From the NCBI GenBank assembly GCA_964387745.1, contig CAYLXL010000062.1, positions 1 through 8,012 of the forward strand: DNA of 8,012 bases. The letters run 5' to 3'. Below the pieces are notes generated by a model, which searched no databases, was not told where the DNA came from, and saw only the letters and a list, made by a program, of their open reading frames with translations. Positions 1-6,221 of the stretch are shown here, piece by piece. The position numbers and the translations under genes were made by a program. The stretch's first letter is position 1. The number at the start of each line of letters is the position of its first letter. This DNA is from JAGOUU01 sp964387745 (lineage in GTDB: Bacteria > Pseudomonadota > Gammaproteobacteria > JAGOUU01).

Positions 1-137
1 CTGTAAACCTATCTAAAGATCAAAATTTAATCAAAAAATTAAATTCCAAAGATGCTAATAAAATGTGCTATATGGCAGGAATTAAAGACACTATAGATGA
101 ATATAATTTGAAAAAACAGGCAGAGTCTAATGGGTAA
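1..137 (+). CDS. 3' end of an unidentified gene, translationally coupled to the VUT transporter
   Basis: The reading frame that starts at base 3 is open from the window edge to a TAA at 135-137 and gives 44 residues ending in KKQAESNG. It is lysine- and asparagine-rich and hydrophilic, with a CYMAGIKDTIDEY stretch, and has no motif I recognise. Its stop overlaps the start of the next gene in an ATGGGTAA arrangement (8 shared bases). Such overlaps are typical of operon partners with coupled translation, and this is the main reason to believe the frame is real. The weak Shine-Dalgarno sequence in front of the transporter fits the same idea. The 5' end is outside the window, so the function cannot be judged. 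It could also be a short chance frame, but overlap and strand agreement argue against that. Confidence 0.5.
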   Translation, partial: VNLSKDQNLIKKLNSKDANKMCYMAGIKDTIDEYNLKKQAESNG

Positions 138-885
138 ATATAAATTCCCTTTATGGCTAATGGCCTTTTATGTAACATTTTTATTACTCACGGTATGCTT
201 AGCTAATAGATTTTTCGAGATTGCCGGTACTGATGGACCTGGCGGAATATTTGTTTTCCCGTTAGCTTTTTTCATTCTCGATATAACAGCCGAAGTTTAT
301 GGCTATACTTATTCAAGATTATTTATTTGGATAGGCGCACTATGCGAACTCCTGTTTTCTATAGTAACTATTTTTGTCTCCCATTTGCCATCACCGGAGT
401 ATTTCAACTTAAGCTTACAATACCAAACAGTTTTTGATCCAACACTACAGTTTGTTATATCTACTTTGATTGGCACACTTGTCGGCGAATTCAGTAATAT
501 TTATTTTTTAACTAAATGGAAAATAAAATTTCACGGACAATCTTTTATATTAAGAACTATTTTAGCAACCGCTCTTGGTCAATTATTACTATCTATAATT
601 GTCGATGTCCTAGCTTTCAGTAATAAACTTAGCCTACCAGAACTAACTTGGCTAATTTTCTGTGGTTACTCATGGAAAATGGTATATTCCATAATATTAG
701 TCTATCCATCCTGGCTTATCGTGAAAAAATTAAAATCTATTGATAAAATTGATAATTTTGATATCAATATTGACTTTAATCCTTTTAAGATTGCTCTTGA
801 TGATGGGATAAACCAGTACGCTGTGTTTGAGACTGTTAATCTCTCAACTCGACCTATGGCCTCATCCAAAATCCATTTATCCTAA
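130..885 (+). CDS. VUT/YhhQ-family transporter, probable queuosine precursor importer
   Basis: This is a 251-residue integral inner-membrane protein with about six hydrophobic segments (roughly residues 7-25, 38-56, 63-84, 105-127, 140-163 and 173-197). Residues 43-59 (FPLAFFILDITAEVYGY) match the family pattern of a proline in a membrane segment followed by D..xE.YG. Residues 149-163 (LGQLLLSIIVDVLAF) match the conserved QxxxSxxxDxxxF-like helix. E. coli YhhQ imports 7-cyano-7-deazaguanine for queuosine tRNA modification. Assigning the same substrate here is inference from family. The start is ATG at 130, overlapping the upstream stop, so translation is probably coupled. The cytoplasmic tail ends with a DFNPF motif (residues 215-219), which I believe is usual in this family. 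About 30 further polar residues follow, making the protein slightly longer than typical. No queuosine biosynthesis gene is visible nearby. Confidence 0.88.
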   Translation: MGKYKFPLWLMAFYVTFLLLTVCLANRFFEIAGTDGPGGIFVFPLAFFILDITAEVYGYTYSRLFIWIGALCELLFSIVTIFVSHLPSPEYFNLSLQYQTVFDPTLQFVISTLIGTLVGEFSNIYFLTKWKIKFHGQSFILRTILATALGQLLLSIIVDVLAFSNKLSLPELTWLIFCGYSWKMVYSIILVYPSWLIVKKLKSIDKIDNFDINIDFNPFKIALDDGINQYAVFETVNLSTRPMASSKIHLS

Positions 886-978
886 TTTGACTAGTATTGC
901 AACAGATTATAAAACTAAGATTTGCTTCTATACCGCCTTGTTGATCCACACTAAAACTTCTGCTACATTTAAGATAAA

Positions 979-1040
979 CAGCAACTCTACCGCTGATTAT
1001 TGAGATATGCAGCAACTCCGTCGCTGATTATCTGAGTTTG
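979..1040. repeat. 31-bp imperfect tandem repeat, two copies
   Basis: Copy 1 is 979-1009 and copy 2 is 1010-1040. Both begin CAGCAACTC and carry CGCTGATTAT at the same offset, with about 22 of 31 positions identical without gaps. A poorly matching third copy may lie at 948-978. The repeat lies in the 179-base spacer between the transporter and the ATPase and ends 24 bases before the ATG of the ATPase. It could be a regulatory direct repeat or the decayed end of a longer tandem array. I see no clear promoter in the rest of the spacer. Confidence 0.6.
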
Positions 1041-1064
1041 TACTTCAGTGTTTATTATAACTAT

Positions 1065-2210
1065 ATGATATATAACAGAATTCTAGATCTGGGAGGCTTA
1101 CTTGCAAAAAAGTCATTTTTTTTGTTTGGCCCTCGAGCAACAGGCAAAACTTTTTTAATTCGGCAAAATTTTCAGGCAAAACATCTTGTAATCAACCTTC
1201 TAGAGAGCCAGCTTTATCTACGACTCAGTACGAACCCAGGGGAGCTAGAGTCGATTATTAAGGCGCAGAGTAACTTTGATAAAGTAATAATAGACGAAGT
1301 GCAGCGTATTCCGATGCTACTAAATGAAGTGCATCGTTTGATTGAGCAAGATCAAATACACTTCCTATTAACTGGGAGTAGTGCGAGAAAGCTAAAACAT
1401 AATCAGGCTAATTTGCTAGCCGGTCGTGCCAGACAAGCCGAGTTATTCCCCTTATGCTATCCGGAAATTCCTAATTTTAATCTCGAACATTACTTGCTTC
1501 ATGGGGGATTACCCATGGTTTACCAAAGTGATGCTCCCATAGAAGATTTACATGCTTATGTTAACCTTTACTTAAAAGAAGAAATCCAGGCTGAAGCTTT
1601 AGTGAGGGCATTACCTGCTTTCACAAGATTTTTGAAATTCTCAGCATTGACCAGTGGAGAAATGTTAAATTTTTCTAATATTGCTAATGATTCAGCTGTT
1701 CCAGCTAGCACCGTTAGGGAATATTACTCCATACTTGAAGATACTTTTATAGGATTTATTTTACCTGCATGGACTAAGACAGTAAAACGTAAGCCTATAA
1801 GCACAGCAAAATTTTATTACTTTGATTTAGGAGTTAAAAACATCTTAGCCGGGATAACACACATTCCCGAGCAATCTGATTTATATGGAAAAGCGTTAGA
1901 ACATTTTATAGCTCTTGAGCTTAGAGCATATTTAAGTTACCGTAGAAAGTTTTTGACTTTAAGCTATTGGCAGGCTAAAAACGGACAGGAAGTTGATTTT
2001 ATTATTGGCGATGAAATAGCTATAGAAGTAAAGTCGACCCAGAAAATAGTACAAAAGCATTTAAAAGGGCTTAATTATCTTGCAGAAGAAAAAATTTGTA
2101 GTCGATACTTTATCATCAGCAACGATGAGATTGCTCGCAAAGTCGGAGATCTCGAAATATTACATTGGAGAGAATTTTTAAATCGATTGTGGGAAGACAA
2201 AATCATCTAG
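1065..2210 (+). CDS. AAA ATPase with C-terminal DUF4143/PD-(D/E)XK-like domain
   Basis: Numbered from ATG 1065, this is a 381-residue protein of the ATPase/DUF4143 family. The P-loop is GPRATGKT (residues 22-29). Walker B is KVIIDEVQRIP, with the acidic pair D77/E78. A sensor-like LLTGSSARKLK starts at residue 101. The middle part carries helical and winged-helix-like sequence (FLKFSALTSGEMLNFSNIA, then STVREYYSILEDT). The C-terminal part has the restriction-endonuclease-like pattern EVDFII...IAIEVKST, with D311, E321 and K323 in the usual D...ExK positions. Family members are common, often horizontally spread, and mostly of unknown biochemical role, so a nuclease activity is only suggested. 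I chose ATG 1065 because homologues usually begin with a short M-x-Y-x-R-x-L segment. The TTG at 1038 would add nine residues with no better ribosome site. The 3' end converges on the repressor gene with 21 bases between them. Length and motifs look intact. Confidence 0.88.
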   Translation: MIYNRILDLGGLLAKKSFFLFGPRATGKTFLIRQNFQAKHLVINLLESQLYLRLSTNPGELESIIKAQSNFDKVIIDEVQRIPMLLNEVHRLIEQDQIHFLLTGSSARKLKHNQANLLAGRARQAELFPLCYPEIPNFNLEHYLLHGGLPMVYQSDAPIEDLHAYVNLYLKEEIQAEALVRALPAFTRFLKFSALTSGEMLNFSNIANDSAVPASTVREYYSILEDTFIGFILPAWTKTVKRKPISTAKFYYFDLGVKNILAGITHIPEQSDLYGKALEHFIALELRAYLSYRRKFLTLSYWQAKNGQEVDFIIGDEIAIEVKSTQKIVQKHLKGLNYLAEEKICSRYFIISNDEIARKVGDLEILHWREFLNRLWEDKII

Positions 2211-2231
2211 CATTTATACTCTCGCAATGAA

Positions 2232-2810
2232 TTAAAACTGAACTTTCGATTCTACCAAAGTAGCCAGTATACAATCATTTTCACTCAACTTATGTAAATC
2301 TAAACCCAAATTAGTTTTTACATATTGTGATCTATTATCAATAAAGATTCTATTTAAGTAATATTCTTGCTGTTTTTCTATATAAACTAAGACAAAGTTT
2401 CTATCTATTGGTATTCTTACGGGATCAAAAATTAAAATACAACCCCTAGGAAATAAAGGCTCCATATCATCGCTAGCACATTGCAACGCAAATGCACTGT
2501 CGTCTAAATCTAACTCGGTTAAAACTTTCTTTCTATTTTTATCTTGCAGATTTAAATCTTTTAAGTTTTTTAATTCATGCCAACTAAGCATAGGCACGCT
2601 ATGATTTTTACGCTGGCCAATTAATTCTTCTGTACTAATACCAAAAAAATCTGCTAATGCTTTTAATAATTTTTTCCGTGGTCGTTGAGTATTACCGGTT
2701 AAAAGATGGTGCAGGGTCGGCTGAGGAATATTGGTTAATCGGGCAAGATCACTCACCGTAAGATTACCATAATCTTTCATAAGTTCTTCTATATGATCAC
2801 GTAAAGCCAA
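2232..2810 (-). CDS. CI/XRE-type repressor with S24 (LexA-like) fold, catalytic residues missing
   Basis: This is a 192-residue two-domain repressor. Residues 17-39 form a classical HTH (LTVSDLARLTNIPQPTLHHLLTG), continued by a DFFGISTEELIG helix typical of XRE/Cro-CI proteins. From about residue 72 the C-terminal half follows the S24 peptidase fold (FALQC, DDMEPLFPRGCILIFDP, then a YVKTNLGLD strand). In LexA/CI proteins the serine lies in a GDSMxP motif. Here it is SDDMEP, so the nucleophile position is Asp115. The usual VKR lysine is LNR (Asn153), and no Ala-Gly cleavage site is apparent in the 72-85 linker. It therefore probably dimerises but cannot cleave itself in an SOS response. Translation probably starts at TTG (2808-2810), six bases after GGGGG (2817-2821 on the complement). 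The next Met, residue 11, would cut into helix 1. It is divergent from the RHH gene, and operator-like repeats between them suggest autoregulation. Confidence 0.87.
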   Translation of the reverse strand: MALRDHIEELMKDYGNLTVSDLARLTNIPQPTLHHLLTGNTQRPRKKLLKALADFFGISTEELIGQRKNHSVPMLSWHELKNLKDLNLQDKNRKKVLTELDLDDSAFALQCASDDMEPLFPRGCILIFDPVRIPIDRNFVLVYIEKQQEYYLNRIFIDNRSQYVKTNLGLDLHKLSENDCILATLVESKVQF

Positions 2811-2830
2811 TCTAAACCCCCAAACATTTA

Positions 2831-2858
2831 TTCATATTTTATTCATATTTAACTGTAA
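2831..2858 (-). promoter_or_regulatory. Possible promoter of the repressor gene
   Basis: On the complement, TTACAG (2853-2858) can serve as a -35 box, and TATGAA (2831-2836) as a -10 box with a 16-base spacer. Both are imperfect. The -10 box coincides with an operator half-site, which would give negative autoregulation, and the resulting leader to the TTG start would be only about 13 bases. Confidence 0.4.
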
Positions 2859-2862
2859 CCTA

Positions 2863-2892
2863 TTGACTTTAGGGGTGAGTAAAATATATTAT
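2863..2892 (+). promoter_or_regulatory. Probable promoter of the RHH gene
   Basis: A sigma-70 type -35 box, TTGACT, lies at 2863-2868. It is followed by TATATT at 2885-2890 (16-base spacer) or TATTAT at 2887-2892 (18-base spacer). The expected start site lies inside the right-hand operator block, so a protein bound there would block transcription. The leader to the GTG start would be about 50 bases long. Confidence 0.6.
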
Positions 2893-2948
2893 GAATAAAA
2901 TTTGAATAATACACCATCTTTGAATTTAAATCTAATAACGAGGAAATT

Positions 2949-3182
2949 GTGATCAGCAATATTGAAACAGCGGCAGTTGTTGCTACGACTAAACAAATCA
3001 AAAAACAAAAACTTGATAAACATTGGCACGTGGTTGCAAAAGCAACCGACAGTTTAATCAAATTAAGAATTTCTCCAGAGATGTTAAATCGCCTAAAAGA
3101 ACATGCTGAATATAATGGTCGAACTACTAATAATGAAATCTTGGTTATCATTCGAGATGCGCTGATTAATTCTCAGATTTGA
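2949..3182 (+). CDS. Arc/MetJ-like ribbon-helix-helix DNA-binding protein
   Basis: This is a 77-residue protein. The C-terminal half fits the Arc fold: a beta strand LIKLRIS (about residues 36-42), helix A PEMLNRLKEHAEYNGR (43-58), then TTNNEILVIIRDAL (59-72) as helix B after the turn. RHH proteins dimerise and insert the paired strands in the major groove, here presumably through L38-R40. The basic N-terminal 30 residues (KQIKKQK) are not part of that fold. The start is GTG at 2949 with an AGGA Shine-Dalgarno sequence at 2941-2944. The gene is divergent from the HTH/S24-fold repressor, so the pair resembles a phage immunity region in which this protein takes the place of Cro or an antirepressor. 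No other phage gene is in view. A plain accessory regulator, or an antitoxin that has lost its toxin, is the alternative. No toxin-like partner follows. Confidence 0.8.
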   Translation: MISNIETAAVVATTKQIKKQKLDKHWHVVAKATDSLIKLRISPEMLNRLKEHAEYNGRTTNNEILVIIRDALINSQI

Positions 3183-3192
3183 TCTCGCGACC

Positions 3193-3254
3193 CTAAAGAC
3201 TTCGGAGCCTTGGCCTAAAGCAACACTGCTGAAAGCAAGGCTCACAATCTTTAG
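3193..3254. repeat. Long imperfect inverted repeat at a convergent gene junction
   Basis: The outer arms are CTAAAGA (3193-3199) and TCTTTAG (3248-3254). The inner arms are GAGCCTTG (3205-3212) and CAAGGCTC (3236-3243). The tip can fold as AGCA (3219-3222) with TGCT (3227-3230). The right outer arm contains the stop codon of the autotransporter gene (3251-3253 on the complement). Neither strand has a T-tract after the stem, so this is not a textbook intrinsic terminator. It could act as a bidirectional RNA 3'-end structure or be a copy of a dispersed intergenic element. Confidence 0.65.
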
Positions 3255-5668
3255 ATATCTAACCTACCCATCAACACATAGCGATTACTCTTACCCCAGT
3301 CAATATGTCTGGAATGCTCATAGATTCCGCTTATAAACATGTTTTTATAATGGTAATCTAATCCCAATCCACTCATAATAGTAGAATTCGATTTATGGTA
3401 ATAATTCTTCATATACTGCACCGAAGGATTGCTTACATAACTAATCACAGATTTTGATTCAGAATATAATTCATTTTGATAATTCATTTGTAGCTTTGGT
3501 CTTAACTCACCAAAAGATTGATGAATCGAGTAATTTACTCTTACACCCATACTACCAGTTAAAGTCTTAACATCCTGATCACCATAAGATAATGGTGAGC
3601 TCGATCCGACTTCAGAATAACTATTTAAGCGCGTGTAGCCACCATCTAATGCTAAATAAGGTAATAATGTTATTGGATATGAGTTTAAATCTATAAGTTG
3701 ATTCAAAAATAATTTACGAGTCAGGTCTACAGAACCATATACTTGATTTGCATCCCGATCACCTTTAGCTAGTGAATTATTATTAGGTCGCTCACTTTCT
3801 ATTTTAATTTTTGAATACCCTAAAGTAGCTTGTAAATGGCTTTCATAATTCAAATGATAACTACCATAAGCAGTAATACTATAGAAATTATTATTTAACT
3901 TAATAGCGTCGCCTGCATTATTATGCTCGCCGCCTACTCTAATTGACATCCCTGAAGTCAACCTAGGTGTAATTCTCTTATCAGAACCAAAAGTTAAACT
4001 ATTTATTTTAAAATCCGCCCCATTTTTACCTTGTCCTAATACAATTTCACCAGCAGTCCATACTCCCCAACCATTTTCTAATAATAGCCCTGATAAATTT
4101 AAATGATCCTTGAAGCCAGATAAACCTAAAAGTTTTTGAACATCTGGATTGAAATTCATCATCAAGTTTATTCCTTGAGTAGAAATATTCGCTGTGCTCT
4201 GTGGCGACATTGATAATAAACTATTCAAACGATTCTTAATCGGATTGATTGTTTCACGAACAATTCTAGTCGATGATCCATTTTGTGCTTGTATGAGATT
4301 GACTAAGGTAACATCACTTAAAGGGCTTGTAACAACAGACACAACTGTGATTTCCCAGGTAAAACTTTTTGAATCACTGCTACCATGACTATCTGATACA
4401 CCAACTGTTACATTATATGATCCTTCTACTGTCGGAGTACCGCTGATCACACCTGTTGATGTATTAATAGATAGACCTGTCGGCAAACCTGATGCTGAAT
4501 ATGTTAATGTATCGCCGTCACTGTCTGCTGCGCTTACACTTAAACTTGTCGACACTCCTACCTGACTTGATTGGTTAGATATGGCTGATAACGCTGGCGC
4601 ATGTCCAGTAATTGTCCAAGTAAAACTTTTTGAATCACTGCCACCCTGGCCATCCGAAACCCCCACTGTAACACTGTAAGTTCCTTGTACTGTTGGTGTT
4701 CCGCTGATCACACCTGTTGATGTATTAATAGATAGACCTGTCGGCAAACCTGATGCTGAATATGTTAATGTATCGCCGTCACTGTCTGCTGCGCTTACAC
4801 TTAAACTTGTCGACACTCCTACCTGACTTGATTGGTTAGATATGGCTGATAACGCTGGCGCATGTCCAGTAATTGTCCAAGTAAAACTTTTTGAATCACT
4901 GCCACCCTGGCCATCCGAAACCCCCACTGTAACACTGTAAGTTCCTTGTACTGTTGGTGTTCCGCTGATCACACCTGTTGATGTATTAATAGATAGACCT
5001 GTCGGCAAACCTGAGGCTGAATATGTTAATGTATCACCATCACTGTCTGTTGCACTAACAGTTAAACTTGTTGACACTCCTCGTTCTGATGATTGGTTAG
5101 ATATAGCAGAAAGCACCGGTGCCGAATTAGCCGCAGTTCCACTTAAAGAAACTATAGGGTAGCCCGTGCCAAAATAATTTGATGTAAATGCCCAACCTGT
5201 AGAATTAGTAGAGCTTTGATCGAATCCAACATTTGCACAACCAACACAGCCTACTTTCAATATATAAGATGTGTTTGCACTCAGAGCAACACTGCCTGTT
5301 AATGTGACTCTTTTTGTACCAGCATCGTACGAACTATAAGTATACGTTCCTAAAACAGTCGCTCCAGATAAAATTTGCATCGTTACTGTGCTAGCAATAC
5401 TAGCTGGATAACCAAAACTACTATTAGATGTCGAATTCATCTGAAAAACAATTGAGGTAATTGTACCTCCCGTCGAATCAGTTTGGAAATTCCATGTAGG
5501 ATTAACATTACTTCTGAAAATATTAGACTGCGCCGTTACGGTATTGCCAATCGTATTAAGATAAGTTACTGCATAAGAGTTTTTTGAATATAGCAAGAAG
5601 ATTAAAACAAAAACACAGAAAGATAATACTAAGTTACTTGTTTTATTAACTTTGGCTTGATAGCGCAT
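3251..5668 (-). CDS. Autotransporter (type Va) with three Ig-like He_PIG/cadherin-type repeats
   Basis: This is an 805-residue surface protein. A Sec signal peptide spans residues 1-33 (basic start, hydrophobic 12-27, SYA before the likely cut). Residues 34-180 form a beta-rich domain resembling choice-of-anchor R domains, with the mature protein's only two cysteines in CVGC (141-144). Three Ig-like repeats of 87 residues start at 183, 270 and 357. Each carries DSDGDTLTYSASGLPTGLS and TSTGVISGTP, the hallmark of putative-Ig (He_PIG) and dystroglycan-type cadherin modules; DSDGD is a likely calcium site. Residues 445-530 are a linker with a helical stretch (470-485). About 530-805 alternate as the strands of an autotransporter barrel. 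The last residues, YVLMGRLDI, lack the usual terminal aromatic. Passenger roles in adhesion or host contact are inferred from the domain types. The start is ATG with an AGGGGA Shine-Dalgarno sequence about 8 bases upstream. It appears to be transcribed alone. Confidence 0.88.
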   Translation of the reverse strand: MRYQAKVNKTSNLVLSFCVFVLIFLLYSKNSYAVTYLNTIGNTVTAQSNIFRSNVNPTWNFQTDSTGGTITSIVFQMNSTSNSSFGYPASIASTVTMQILSGATVLGTYTYSSYDAGTKRVTLTGSVALSANTSYILKVGCVGCANVGFDQSSTNSTGWAFTSNYFGTGYPIVSLSGTAANSAPVLSAISNQSSERGVSTSLTVSATDSDGDTLTYSASGLPTGLSINTSTGVISGTPTVQGTYSVTVGVSDGQGGSDSKSFTWTITGHAPALSAISNQSSQVGVSTSLSVSAADSDGDTLTYSASGLPTGLSINTSTGVISGTPTVQGTYSVTVGVSDGQGGSDSKSFTWTITGHAPALSAISNQSSQVGVSTSLSVSAADSDGDTLTYSASGLPTGLSINTSTGVISGTPTVEGSYNVTVGVSDSHGSSDSKSFTWEITVVSVVTSPLSDVTLVNLIQAQNGSSTRIVRETINPIKNRLNSLLSMSPQSTANISTQGINLMMNFNPDVQKLLGLSGFKDHLNLSGLLLENGWGVWTAGEIVLGQGKNGADFKINSLTFGSDKRITPRLTSGMSIRVGGEHNNAGDAIKLNNNFYSITAYGSYHLNYESHLQATLGYSKIKIESERPNNNSLAKGDRDANQVYGSVDLTRKLFLNQLIDLNSYPITLLPYLALDGGYTRLNSYSEVGSSSPLSYGDQDVKTLTGSMGVRVNYSIHQSFGELRPKLQMNYQNELYSESKSVISYVSNPSVQYMKNYYHKSNSTIMSGLGLDYHYKNMFISGIYEHSRHIDWGKSNRYVLMGRLDI
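4345..5122 (-). repeat. Three tandem 261-bp coding repeats
   Basis: The units are 4862-5122, 4601-4861 and about 4345-4600, in the reading order of the gene. Each encodes one 87-residue Ig-like module. By direct comparison, 4440-4753 and 4701-5014 are identical base for base (314 bases at a 261-base offset), including all third codon positions. Units 1 and 3 diverge only at their outer flanks. This points to recent duplication, or to continuing unequal recombination that keeps the units alike. Confidence 0.9.
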
Positions 5669-5792
5669 ATTCTTCCCCTATAAATATAAGAATATCGTAC
5701 TATAGTTAAATTCATTATGTACAGGGGTTTTTGGGTATTTACGCTAAGATGCCGTTTTTATTTGAATTAAAATCAACGTAATCTAAATTAAG

Positions 5793-6074
5793 TTAGTAAG
5801 GCTTGTGCCTTTGTTTTTTGCCTTCTTGTTGTTCAAACAGAAAAAATAAATTATTTGCTCTACTGGGCATATCCCATGGCCCGGTGCGACGCAGATACCC
5901 CTCATCAGTTAAAGATGGAAGGGCTTGGACAAAATGAGGATTACCAATCTGCCTCAAAAACTCATTTCTCAAAAATTCTTTAAAAGGTAAATTATTTCCT
6001 TTTCTGGCTAAATTAGCCACTTGATTAACAGCCAAGTCTATTTGCTGATTCATCTGATTTTCTTCTTCTAACAT
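5793..6074 (-). CDS. Small protein of unknown function, 93 residues
   Basis: I do not recognise this protein. It starts with a glutamine- and asparagine-rich, probably helical segment (residues 8-35, with LAVNQVANLARKGNN). The part from 29 to 85 looks folded (LPFKEFLRNEFLRQIGNPHFVQALPSLTDEGYLRRTGPWDMP) and the tail is basic (GKKQRHKPY). There is no signal peptide or membrane segment, so it is probably cytoplasmic. The sequence composition is that of a real protein, with an aromatic-rich middle and no low-complexity run. A second possible start is Met 8 (ATG 6051-6053), preceded by a purine-rich AGAAGAAGA stretch that could be its ribosome site. The first ATG has only GGAG 11 bases away. A good -10 box lies upstream. 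The gene reads toward the autotransporter gene with a 124-base gap, in which I see no terminator, so read-through into it is possible. Confidence 0.6.
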   Translation of the reverse strand: MLEEENQMNQQIDLAVNQVANLARKGNNLPFKEFLRNEFLRQIGNPHFVQALPSLTDEGYLRRTGPWDMPSRANNLFFLFEQQEGKKQRHKPY

Positions 6075-6119
6075 ATTACTATAAACTCCAGTAATAATTT
6101 ATCATTAACCATAACCTGA

Positions 6120-6150
6120 ATTATAAGAATTAAGTGGTTTATGAGTACAA
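6120..6150 (-). promoter_or_regulatory. Probable promoter of the 93-residue protein gene
   Basis: On the complement a perfect TATAAT (6120-6125) follows TTGTAC (6145-6150) with a 19-base spacer, which is longer than ideal. Transcription would begin near 6112, about 38 bases before the first ATG of the gene. Confidence 0.5.
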
Positions 6151-6221
6151 AAGTAGACTGTCGCTCATGCCTATACTCTAAAAATATATATTATTACTAT
6201 TCAAGCAACTATGTCAATTAA

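Larger units (their letters stand above)
2826..2910. promoter_or_regulatory. Mirrored operator-like repeats of the divergent repressor/RHH control region
   Basis: ATTCAT occurs at 2830-2835 and again at 2841-2846, exactly 11 bases apart. Facing it, ATGAAT (2891-2896) and TTGAAT (2902-2907) are also 11 bases apart. The two blocks are near-perfect reverse complements of each other over about 23 bases and are separated by about 40 bases. Spacing of one helical turn places both half-sites on one DNA face, as expected for cooperative binding by a CI-like dimer. A further TTGAAT lies at 2920-2925. The left block overlaps the likely repressor promoter and the right block overlaps the start region of the RHH promoter. 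That the HTH repressor binds here is inference. The RHH protein is an equally possible ligand. Confidence 0.65.

Noticed and set aside
2849..3151. 100-residue open frame on the - strand opposite the RHH gene
   Set aside because: It overlaps the RHH gene and the operator region, has a cysteine/serine-rich composition typical of an antisense shadow, and lacks a ribosome site. The RHH frame has a clear fold and Shine-Dalgarno sequence.
2949..3182. RHH protein as the antitoxin of a toxin-antitoxin pair
   Set aside because: No toxin-like frame follows or precedes it on the same strand, and its neighbour is a divergent repressor with its own HTH domain.
2867..3198. CTTTAGGG at 2867 and its reverse complement CCCTAAAG at 3191 as termini of a small element enclosing the RHH gene
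   Set aside because: Eight bases without extended similarity or flanking duplication are too little. The left copy is part of the promoter region and the right copy belongs to the local nested inverted repeat.
4194..4388. 64-residue + strand open frame inside the autotransporter gene
   Set aside because: It lies wholly antisense to a well-supported coding region and shows no motif.
5798..5819. Terminator-like AAGGC-TTGT-GCCTT hairpin followed by TGTTTTTT on the + strand
   Set aside because: It lies within the last codons of the - strand 93-residue gene, has only a 5-base stem, and there is no + strand transcript for it to end.
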